The position numbers and the translations under genes are program-made. Of a DNA stretch of 11,048 nt, positions 4,522 through 11,048 are shown in pieces. The notes beneath the pieces are model-generated. The model was not told the origin of the DNA. It worked only from the letters and a program-made list of their open reading frames with translations, and did no database searches. Origin of the DNA: an uncultured Eubacteriales bacterium (GTDB lineage: Bacteria; Bacillota; Clostridia; Lachnospirales; Lachnospiraceae); the NCBI GenBank assembly GCA_902772745.1, contig CACYBV010000198.1, positions 1 through 11,048 of the forward strand, read 5' to 3'. Position 1 is the stretch's first letter. The number at the start of each line of letters is the position of its first letter.

Positions 4522-7500
4522 ATGTCAGACAACCCATTCATGAACGCGCAATGGATCGGTTCGAAAAACCGGATGCTCTCAGCGCATACCATGTCCGTCT
4601 TTCAGTTCAGCTATACTCTGCAGATTCTTCCGGGAAGCACAAAGGCGGGCTTTCTCTTCGGCGGAAATGATCCGCGGCTGATGGACAGAAACAAGAATAT
4701 CCAGGACGCGGAAAGCGGACAAGATGGAAACTTTATCGAGCTTCGCATGGATATTTCAGGGGTTCCTTTGGGAAAGCCGGCGAAGTTTTCAGCGCTTCGG
4801 ACCGGTTATACCAAAGATGAGCTGGATCACGAAGTCCAGTGCCTGGAGATTCCAAAGGAACTGCTCTCTTCCGCGAATATGAACGCGCCGCACCGGATCC
4901 TCGTAAAAGCGGTTTACGGCGAAATCGACGTCTTTATTGACGGCGTGCAGCTCACCAAAAGCGCTTCGCCCTTCGGCGGCATGGGCTGGAACCTGAACCC
5001 GATCGGGGCAGGCGGAAACTTCATCTGCTTCCCGCTGCTTTCCGATATCGGCATCCGGATGCTGCCCGGAGAGGAAGCGGTCTTCTCTGATCTTGAGATT
5101 CGGAATATCCGGAAGCCGGAGAGTCTTCTCTTTTCAGACTTTTCGGGCGGTGAAAAGTTCAGCGGCGGCGGGGATGGCTTCCTCATGCTCAGTGATCCGA
5201 GCTATGGCGGCATGACGATGCTCCGCACCCGGATCCATGTGAAAAAGCCGCTGAAAAAAGCCTGCGTCCGCGCAACCGCGCGCGGCATTTACGAGCTGTA
5301 TTTCAATGATAAAAAGGCCGGAAAGGACTGGTTCGCCCCGGGATTATCTCAGTACAACAAGACGCACTATTATCAGGAATACGATGTGACGGATCTTCTC
5401 TCTCAGGGCGAGAACCTCTGGTCCGCATATCTTGCGGAAGGCTGGTGGAGCGGCGCCATCTCCTACACCGGGGAAAACTGGAACTTCTTCGGCGACCGCC
5501 TCAGCCTGATCGCTGTGCTTACGCTGGAGTATGAAGACGGAAGCACGGAAGTCCTGACGACCAACGAGCAAGCATGGCAGGCCAGCCAGGACGGTCCCGT
5601 GGTCTACGGGAGCCTCTTCCAGGGCGAAGTCGAGGATCTCAGAAAAAGCACGGAAGCCGGCTGGGAAGCCGCCGTTTCGATCCCCTTAAGCGAAGAGAAC
5701 GCCTTCATCGGCGAGATGCGCCAGGGTCCTTTCGCGCCTCCCGAGTTCATCAACTATGACGAGGTCCGCTTCCTTCCCCAGGAGGACCGCGGCGTGCAGG
5801 TTGTGGAAAAGCTCACTGCTAGGGCGCTGACAGAGCCCCGCCCGGGCGTTTACATCTATGACCTCGGGCAGAATATCGCCGGCGTCCCGGAAATTGAAAT
5901 CAGCGGCAGGGACGGCCAGATGCTGACCCTCCGTTTCGCGGAAATCCTGTATCCGGATATGCCCGAATACGCACAGAACGCGGGTATGCTGATGCTGGAA
6001 AACATCCGCGGCGCGCTTGCGCAGGACACGATCATTCTGCGGGAGGGTTTACAGACCGTCTGCCCGCATTTTACGCAGCACGGTTTCCGGTACATTGAAA
6101 TCACCGGCATTCCCGAGCCGCTGCCTCTGGAATCCGTCTGCGGTCTCGCCTTAAGTTCCGCAGATGTCAGCTCGGAATTCTGCTGCTCCGATCCGCTCCT
6201 GAACCGTCTTTACCAGAATATCGTCTGGTCGCTTCGGGACAACTTTATCTCAGTACCGACCGACTGTCCGCAGCGCAATGAGCGTATGGGCTGGTCCGGG
6301 GATCTGTCGGTCTTCACACCGACCGCGATTTCCATGGCGGACTGCACCGAATTACTGAAGCGGCAGCTCCAGGCCATCCGGGACTGCCAGAGCAGTGCGG
6401 GAAGATTTGCGGATATTGCCCCGATCGGCGGCGGTTTCGGCGGTATTCTCTGGGGGTCTGTGGGAATTACGGTTCCGTGGGAGCTCTATAAAGAGACGCA
6501 GGATCTCTCGATTCTTTCCGAACATTTTGAGCCGATGTGCCGCTATCTTCGCTTCCTCCGCTCGAAGCTCGACGAGCGTGGGATCATGGCGGAAGGCCCG
6601 CTTGGCGACTGGCTCGGACCGGAAAACCGCAATAACGAACCGGCATATCTTTGGCAGTGCTATTACGTATACGATCTGGATATTATCATCCGCTGCGCAG
6701 AACTTCTCGGAATGCCGGCAGCCAAAGAAGAATTCCTTCCCGATTACGAAAGTGCACGGAAAGTGCTCCATGAGTATTACATCGATCCGGTCTCGGGACA
6801 CACGGTATTTACTTCGGAGGACACCGCGCTCGGAAAAGTCGGAATGTTCGGCTTCCCGCCGCCGCCGGCGAAGGAAAAACTGCCGAAGAAAGGCCCCGGC
6901 GGAAAGTATCTGATGGATACGCAGACCTCCTATGCGGTCGCACTCGCGCTCGGCGTTCTTTATCCGGAATACAGGCTGCCTGCTGCACAGCACCTGAAAG
7001 AAGCCATTGAGCGGGAAAACACGGATGATCTTCATGTCACCCGTCCGCCATACAGCCTGATGACCGGTTTCATCGGAACCGCGTGGATCCTGCATGCGCT
7101 TTCCGAAAATGGTCTTGAGCGTGAAGCCTTCCGGCTTCTTTGCGGCCGCGAATATCCCTCCTGGCTTTACCCTGTCATCCAGGGCGCGACGACCATCTGG
7201 GAGCGTCTCGATTCCTTCACGCTCGACCGGGGCTTTGGCGGAAACAATTCCATGAATTCTTTCAATCATTACTCCTTCGGCGCGGTCGGAAGCTGGATGC
7301 TGAGGCGCATGCTCGGCTTCACCGGAAAATACTCCGAAGAAGCTCCTGTCCTTGCCCCGACCCCGGATCCGGACGGCGTCCTCCGCTTTGCAGAAGGAAG
7401 CATGCTGATCCGCGGCAAACGCTACCGCGTCCGCTGGGAGATCACGGATAACGCTACGGTCTATGAAGTCACTATTCCGGCAGGTGAAACCGCTGTCCTT

Positions 7501-7587
7501 CAGATTCCGGAAAGCTTTGATACACCGGTCGGAACGCCAATCCCGCGGAGAAGCATCCTGCTTCACGAAGGACTGAACCGGATTTAA
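4522..7587 (+). CDS. GH78 family alpha-L-rhamnosidase
   Basis: A 1021-residue enzyme that removes terminal alpha-L-rhamnose from plant glycosides or pectic oligosaccharides. The modules appear in family order: an N-terminal beta-sandwich-like region of about 200 residues (FIELRMDISG, DVFIDGVQL) that I do not recognise; the rhamnosidase N domain at about 235-395 (ATARGIYELYFNDKKAG, APGLSQYNKTHYYQEYDVTDLL); a second beta domain with DLGQNIAGVPEIEISG near 447; the (alpha/alpha)6 barrel at about 549-900; and a C-terminal beta-sandwich. The catalytic motif DCPQRNERMGWSGD carries Asp581, Glu587 and Asp594, and GATTIWERLDSF carries Glu894, the expected general base. There is no signal peptide, so it should be cytoplasmic. 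It has its own promoter and reads divergently from the flavodoxin operon. Rhamnose catabolic genes are not seen nearby. Confidence 0.95.
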   Translation: MSDNPFMNAQWIGSKNRMLSAHTMSVFQFSYTLQILPGSTKAGFLFGGNDPRLMDRNKNIQDAESGQDGNFIELRMDISGVPLGKPAKFSALRTGYTKDELDHEVQCLEIPKELLSSANMNAPHRILVKAVYGEIDVFIDGVQLTKSASPFGGMGWNLNPIGAGGNFICFPLLSDIGIRMLPGEEAVFSDLEIRNIRKPESLLFSDFSGGEKFSGGGDGFLMLSDPSYGGMTMLRTRIHVKKPLKKACVRATARGIYELYFNDKKAGKDWFAPGLSQYNKTHYYQEYDVTDLLSQGENLWSAYLAEGWWSGAISYTGENWNFFGDRLSLIAVLTLEYEDGSTEVLTTNEQAWQASQDGPVVYGSLFQGEVEDLRKSTEAGWEAAVSIPLSEENAFIGEMRQGPFAPPEFINYDEVRFLPQEDRGVQVVEKLTARALTEPRPGVYIYDLGQNIAGVPEIEISGRDGQMLTLRFAEILYPDMPEYAQNAGMLMLENIRGALAQDTIILREGLQTVCPHFTQHGFRYIEITGIPEPLPLESVCGLALSSADVSSEFCCSDPLLNRLYQNIVWSLRDNFISVPTDCPQRNERMGWSGDLSVFTPTAISMADCTELLKRQLQAIRDCQSSAGRFADIAPIGGGFGGILWGSVGITVPWELYKETQDLSILSEHFEPMCRYLRFLRSKLDERGIMAEGPLGDWLGPENRNNEPAYLWQCYYVYDLDIIIRCAELLGMPAAKEEFLPDYESARKVLHEYYIDPVSGHTVFTSEDTALGKVGMFGFPPPPAKEKLPKKGPGGKYLMDTQTSYAVALALGVLYPEYRLPAAQHLKEAIERENTDDLHVTRPPYSLMTGFIGTAWILHALSENGLEREAFRLLCGREYPSWLYPVIQGATTIWERLDSFTLDRGFGGNNSMNSFNHYSFGAVGSWMLRRMLGFTGKYSEEAPVLAPTPDPDGVLRFAEGSMLIRGKRYRVRWEITDNATVYEVTIPAGETAVLQIPESFDTPVGTPIPRRSILLHEGLNRI

Positions 7588-7593
7588 CTGTTC

Positions 7594-7610
7594 CACGCTG
7601 TTACAGCGTG
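7594..7610 (+). terminator. Short perfect hairpin after the GH78 gene, possible weak terminator
   Basis: CACGCTG (7594-7600) and CAGCGTG (7604-7610) form a 7-base perfect stem with a 3-base loop, 6 bases after the GH78 stop. No T-run follows, so it may protect the mRNA 3' end rather than terminate transcription. Confidence 0.3.
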
Positions 7611-7805
7611 TATGCTCAGGCTGAAACAAGGGCCAGTACTTTCGCAGCAACATGCACTCCTTCAGGAGACAGAATACCGGAAAACAAACCTGAATCCCTG
7701 AGAAACAGTTTGCCGCAAGAGGCAATTGAGAATCTGAATACGATTCTTGCTGGACATTTGTTGGACACGCACATATATTATTATGCCGAGAAAATCAATA
7801 CCTGA
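7608..7805 (+). other. Doubtful 65-codon open reading frame, possibly a gene remnant
   Basis: The reading from 7608 has no ribosome binding site, and its ATG sits on the edge of the 7594-7610 hairpin. The second half (SLPQEAIENLNTILAGHLLD, then THIYYYAEKINT) looks like an amphipathic helix and is more protein-like than the first half. I do not recognise a family. It could be the leftover end of a lost gene, a small unannotated protein or chance. It stops 42 bases before the kinase-like gene. Confidence 0.2.
7751..7779 (+). promoter_or_regulatory. Candidate promoter of the kinase-like gene
   Basis: TGGACA (7751-7756) and TATATT (7774-7779) are 17 bases apart, each one base off consensus. The predicted transcript begins near 7786, giving a leader of about 60 bases. 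The local sequence is AT-rich, so chance matches are more likely here. Confidence 0.45.
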
Positions 7806-7847
7806 TTTTCTATAAAGTCCGCGCAGCAGGAAAGGAAAAGTTGAATT

Positions 7848-10223
7848 ATGGCACCCCCGAAAAAATACCCGAACTTTCAGACAATCGCCGACCGGAGAAG
7901 TCTGATTGAACAGCTCAGGCAGACAGCTGAAGGCGAAAACGCCCTAGTTGAACCCAATCATCTGACCGCATATCTTGAGAGCCTGAAAAAACTGAATGCC
8001 CTTATGGACAAGTACTCGGAAATTGATGAAGAGTACGGAATCCCGAAAACATTGGACAGTGCAGGCCGCGAAGAACTGATGGAAGCCATGAAGGAAGCTG
8101 CGCTTGCAGGTGAGACCTACCTCGCGGGAGTTGAGCTCCAGAACGGCCGTCCGCCCGAAGGCGCTCCGAAGATTGTGGATCAGCTTCAGGGAATGCTTTC
8201 GCATGACTACGACACCCTGAACAGTTATTCGCCCTCAAGGACACCGCTGTCGTTCCCGGAAATCCAGCAGGATGCCCGAAGCCAGATAGTGGACCTTCGG
8301 GGCGTAAAGCTGAATGTTATGAGCAATAAGCTTTCCTCACGGCTGCCCATGACCGTCGTGGACCTGAACGGCAACCGCCGCCGCGGTGTTTTTACCAAAG
8401 CTTCCTATGTGGATATCCTCGCAAAATACAATGAGACCATCAGCAATGCGGCGGCGTATTACGAGAGCGCTTCGTTTAAGTCCACACTCCCGATAATCAG
8501 GACGAATCTGTTGAAGCATGAAAAATTCAAAGACATCCCGCCCGACCAGGTCACCAATGACATGCTCATACAGCATGTGAAAGAAGAAGCCCTCGGAATT
8601 CTCCCGAAATACAGGGAGTATCTGAAAAAGCAGGGAATTACGGTGGACGGAAAAGAGGCCTCCCAGGCGTCTGACGAACTAGTTCTTGGGCACCTGTACT
8701 ATGCCATGCGTAAGGAAAGGCATGTAAAATCGGTCCTTAATAAAATCGGCATTGATCTCATGCTGATTCCCGATGATGTACTGGACGAACTGCACGACGC
8801 GTTCAGTAAACACGTCAAAGACCTGACAAACCTTATCAATGTGGGCAGTCTCGGTTTGAAAGAAGGAGACCGTTATGATCATCGCAACAGCGCAATGAGC
8901 GCCATGGCGAATCTTCTCGACCTGAATGACCTCTGTGCGCATTCAACCAATATGAAGTTCATTGATGAAAACGGTGATGAGGTCGAGGGCACTTTCATGG
9001 AATTTTCCGACGACCTCGACCTCATGGGAAAGGACGGGCTGAAAGAGTTTGTGCATGTGAATGACGATCCGTTCAAAACGCCGTGCAAGTTCAGCTGTGC
9101 CCTCGCAGACCTGCAGATCAACGATTTCCTGTCGGGGAACGTAGACCGCCACTCCGGAAATATGACCTATAAAGTCGACGATGAAGGTAATTTTGTCGGT
9201 CTTGTGGCCATCGACAATGACACTTCCTTTGGTGAAATGCCCATCGGTGAAAACGGTTCTTTACGGCTTCCCGGCGTTAAGCATCTCGGAGTCATCACTG
9301 AAGAAATGGCCGACAAAATCAGCAGTCTCACGCCCGAAATGATCAAATTCACGCTTCGCGGAAGGGGGCTTTCGGACAGGGAGATCGATGCTGCCTGCGT
9401 CCGCCTGAACGATCTTCAGGAGGAAATCAAAAAAGGATCAAAGGTAACCGATTTGGCAGGGTTTATCAGCAGCAAGAGCAAGGGACAGCTCTGCATTATG
9501 AAGCGGGAAGATCTGGAGAAAATCCCTTTCAACGCGCTTGCCAGCTGTAAAAATACTATTTTCGAAAATATCAGCGATAATATCCCGAGACGGATCGAAG
9601 AAGCGCGCGCCCAGTATCAGTATACTCCCGGCGCTCCGAAGACAAAACCAGCGGAACTGACCGAAGTCAGTACCAAAGACAGAAAGTATTCAGCGGGCGG
9701 CATCAGCGAGTCCATGCGCGGAATGGAGCGTGCAATTAAAAATGAGGTCACCCACCATGAAGTGAGCAAGCTGTCCAAATGGCTCCACAGCTCCGGCAAA
9801 TGGCGGGCCATGATCTCCTCCGTCGAAAACGCCGCAAAAACCGCGAAAAGAATCCAGCGCGAGATCAGAAAGGATGAACAGGCACTCTCGCGGAACGATC
9901 CCAAAGTGCAGCGGCAGCTTCAAAAAGCAAACGAAGCGATGAAAAAGGTGCAGCTCGCCAATGAAGCCTATCTGCAGCGTAAAATGCGTGAGAAAGGCGT
10001 TACCTCACCGGAAGAGCTGGTCGGAAAGGGCAAGCACGAATATGAGCAGAATCGTATTGATTACGCGCTGAAACTTCGCGAAAGCATAAAGGAATACAAT
10101 CGGATCAGCAATCCCGAAAGCGACAAGGAAAAAGCGGAGCAGGCGGATGCGATCAGCCGTCTTGATATGGCCGGAAAGCGCAGGGCTATGAAACAGCCGG
10201 AAGCAAATCCTCTGATTTCCTGA
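7848..10223 (+). CDS. Large protein with a predicted atypical kinase fold (DRHxxN motif) and charged helical C-terminus
   Basis: I cannot name a family for this 791-residue protein. Residues 427-461 read FLSGNVDRHSGN, then a variable turn, then VAIDNDTSFGE. This matches the catalytic loop and metal-binding segment of PI3/4-kinase-, HipA- and actin-fragmin-kinase-like enzymes (D433, N438, D456 or D458). Upstream, NGNRRRGVFTK (174-184) resembles a Gly-rich nucleotide loop with a possible Lys184, and a helix at 346-357 (RNSAMSAMANLL) and a strand GTFMEF (381-386) fit alpha-C and the hinge. A long helical segment of about 150 residues interrupts the N-lobe. Residues about 580-791 are highly charged and helical, with likely coiled coil at about 655-715. 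No signal peptide or membrane segment is seen. AGGAAAGG lies 12 bases before the start, a long spacing. It appears monocistronic. Substrate and role are unknown; an effector, a regulator or a HipA-like toxin are all possible. Confidence 0.7.
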   Translation: MAPPKKYPNFQTIADRRSLIEQLRQTAEGENALVEPNHLTAYLESLKKLNALMDKYSEIDEEYGIPKTLDSAGREELMEAMKEAALAGETYLAGVELQNGRPPEGAPKIVDQLQGMLSHDYDTLNSYSPSRTPLSFPEIQQDARSQIVDLRGVKLNVMSNKLSSRLPMTVVDLNGNRRRGVFTKASYVDILAKYNETISNAAAYYESASFKSTLPIIRTNLLKHEKFKDIPPDQVTNDMLIQHVKEEALGILPKYREYLKKQGITVDGKEASQASDELVLGHLYYAMRKERHVKSVLNKIGIDLMLIPDDVLDELHDAFSKHVKDLTNLINVGSLGLKEGDRYDHRNSAMSAMANLLDLNDLCAHSTNMKFIDENGDEVEGTFMEFSDDLDLMGKDGLKEFVHVNDDPFKTPCKFSCALADLQINDFLSGNVDRHSGNMTYKVDDEGNFVGLVAIDNDTSFGEMPIGENGSLRLPGVKHLGVITEEMADKISSLTPEMIKFTLRGRGLSDREIDAACVRLNDLQEEIKKGSKVTDLAGFISSKSKGQLCIMKREDLEKIPFNALASCKNTIFENISDNIPRRIEEARAQYQYTPGAPKTKPAELTEVSTKDRKYSAGGISESMRGMERAIKNEVTHHEVSKLSKWLHSSGKWRAMISSVENAAKTAKRIQREIRKDEQALSRNDPKVQRQLQKANEAMKKVQLANEAYLQRKMREKGVTSPEELVGKGKHEYEQNRIDYALKLRESIKEYNRISNPESDKEKAEQADAISRLDMAGKRRAMKQPEANPLIS

Positions 10224-10271
10224 TCTTATCACAGAAACAACGCCGTTTTCTTCTGCGCGGTAAAAACATAA

Positions 10272-10318
10272 AGAGAACCCAAAAGTCCTGAAATACCAAG
10301 ACTTTTGGGTCTCTTTTT
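10272..10318. terminator. Bidirectional terminator between the kinase-like gene and beta-mannosidase
   Basis: The arms ACCCAAAAGTC (10277-10287) and GACTTTTGGGT (10300-10310) pair perfectly over 11 bases and extend by AGAG/CTCT past one bulged A. TTTTT follows on the plus strand, and the minus strand also runs into a T-rich stretch. It serves two genes that converge on it. Confidence 0.9.
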
Positions 10319-10385
10319 ATTGTGTCCGTCCGCATTTCTCAAGTCCGCACTTCGCACATGCAAATTCTGTGCTTTTTTCAGATTT

Positions 10386-11048
10386 TCAGCGGATATTGTA
10401 TACACTCCGAGCTTTCAGACCTTCTGCGTTTCCGGACAGAATCTTCACCCGCTTCTCTCCCGGGTCCATGTCAAAGTAGTTGTCAGAAAGGAGAAGCGTC
10501 TCATCGGCGTTCTGAATCTCAACAGACTTCGCATAAGTCTCCGCGCGAACAACGATTTCGTCGCCTTCCACCCGGAGAGAAAGCTTCGGATCCCGATAGC
10601 GGAAGTGCTTCGGAATCGAGAAAATCACCGTACCGTGCCCGAATTCCGTCCCGTCTTCCGAAACTGCATAGAAGCTCAGATAATCGTCATAAAGTTCGGC
10701 ATCCTCAAAGTCCAGCGTGTCGGTAAAGACCGCGGTAAGCGCGGGAACCGCGAGCGGGATGAAGCCGGAGCGCTTCACCCTGCCGCCTGCATCCCGGAGG
10801 GACCAGCAGACCTTTATGCAGAGATCCTTCATCGTCTCATTGCTGATATTGAAGCGTGCGGTTTTTCTGACCTTGTAGGGCTCGGCGTTGACATTCGGAT
10901 CCTGTGTCAGCAGGCCTTCCTCCTCACAGGAAAGAAGCACCGGCGCGAAGAAGCGCTTTGCATAGTAGTGCGTTGCCTTCCAGCGCCCTGTATAGTCGAT
11001 CGAAGACCAGGAAGCGACCGGCCAGCAGTCGTTGAGCTGCCAGATTAC
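10386..11048 (-). CDS. GH2 family beta-mannosidase, C-terminal part (gene runs off the right edge)
   Basis: The minus-strand reading covers the last 220 residues. It enters with VIWQLNDCWPVASWSSIDY, then GRWKATHYYAKRFFAPVLLS, the end of the TIM barrel in bacterial and animal GH2 beta-mannosidases, where WQLNDCWP lies by the active site. The rest is beta-rich C-terminal sandwich (VWY-type Ig domains), ending EGLKARSVYNIR before a TGA. The enzyme cleaves terminal beta-1,4-mannose from manno-oligosaccharides, usually in the cytoplasm. The acid/base and nucleophile glutamates, and any signal peptide, are outside the window. The bidirectional terminator at 10272-10318 lies 68 bases downstream of the stop. 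Confidence 0.9.
   Translation of the reverse strand, partial: VIWQLNDCWPVASWSSIDYTGRWKATHYYAKRFFAPVLLSCEEEGLLTQDPNVNAEPYKVRKTARFNISNETMKDLCIKVCWSLRDAGGRVKRSGFIPLAVPALTAVFTDTLDFEDAELYDDYLSFYAVSEDGTEFGHGTVIFSIPKHFRYRDPKLSLRVEGDEIVVRAETYAKSVEIQNADETLLLSDNYFDMDPGEKRVKILSGNAEGLKARSVYNIR

Noticed and set aside
6352..7725. 457-codon minus-strand open frame across the GH78 gene
   Set aside because: It is antisense to strongly conserved GH78 motifs, has no family resemblance and is a by-product of the sense gene's codon bias.
7608..7805. A Dps/ferritin-like small protein
   Set aside because: The helix pattern is only loosely similar, and the ferroxidase-type His/Asp/Glu ligands cannot be located.
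1..11048. CRISPR array, tRNA, rRNA, insertion sequence or prophage genes
   Set aside because: No regularly spaced repeats, RNA gene signatures, transposase motifs or phage structural genes were seen on reading both strands.

Overview
The window looks like an accessory stretch of a moderately GC-rich Clostridia genome, most likely a gut-type Lachnospiraceae or relative. Four things point there: Gram-positive style Shine-Dalgarno sites, sigma-A promoters with exact 17-base spacers, a short-chain clostridial flavodoxin beside a DUF3793 protein, and plant-glycan glycosidases scattered as separate units. Genus cannot be read from this sequence alone.

Layout. The left edge (1-254, minus) is the 5' end of a GH43 xylosidase/arabinofuranosidase, with a clear promoter and a long inverted repeat just upstream. 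Next to it (386-842) is a scar: the C-terminal tail of a GH2-type glycosidase on the minus strand abuts the C-terminal DNA-binding domain of an AraC-family regulator on the plus strand. Both have lost their 5' ends at the same point, near 585-600. From 2832 down to 864 runs a minus-strand gene cluster: beta-carbonic anhydrase, a GNAT acetyltransferase whose start overlaps the previous stop, and a rhodanese lipoprotein with a cyclophilin-like C-terminus. A second minus-strand unit (4133-3138) carries flavodoxin and a Cys-rich DUF3793 protein. It is driven by a perfect TTGACA-17-TATAAT promoter with a 16-base palindrome over the start of the transcript, and it ends in a strong hairpin terminator.

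Divergent from it, on the plus strand, are a 1021-residue GH78 alpha-L-rhamnosidase (4522-7587) and an isolated 791-residue protein (7848-10223). The latter has a DRHxxN catalytic-loop signature and an IDND metal-site-like motif, suggesting an atypical kinase fold. A bidirectional terminator (10272-10318) separates it from the 3' end of a minus-strand GH2 beta-mannosidase that runs off the right edge.

How they fit: GH43, GH78 and the mannosidase lack visible secretion signals where their N-termini can be seen, which fits cytoplasmic trimming of imported plant oligosaccharides. The flavodoxin/DUF3793 and carbonic anhydrase units look like housekeeping or stress functions set between them. The kinase-like protein is the least explained gene and the best lead for something undescribed.
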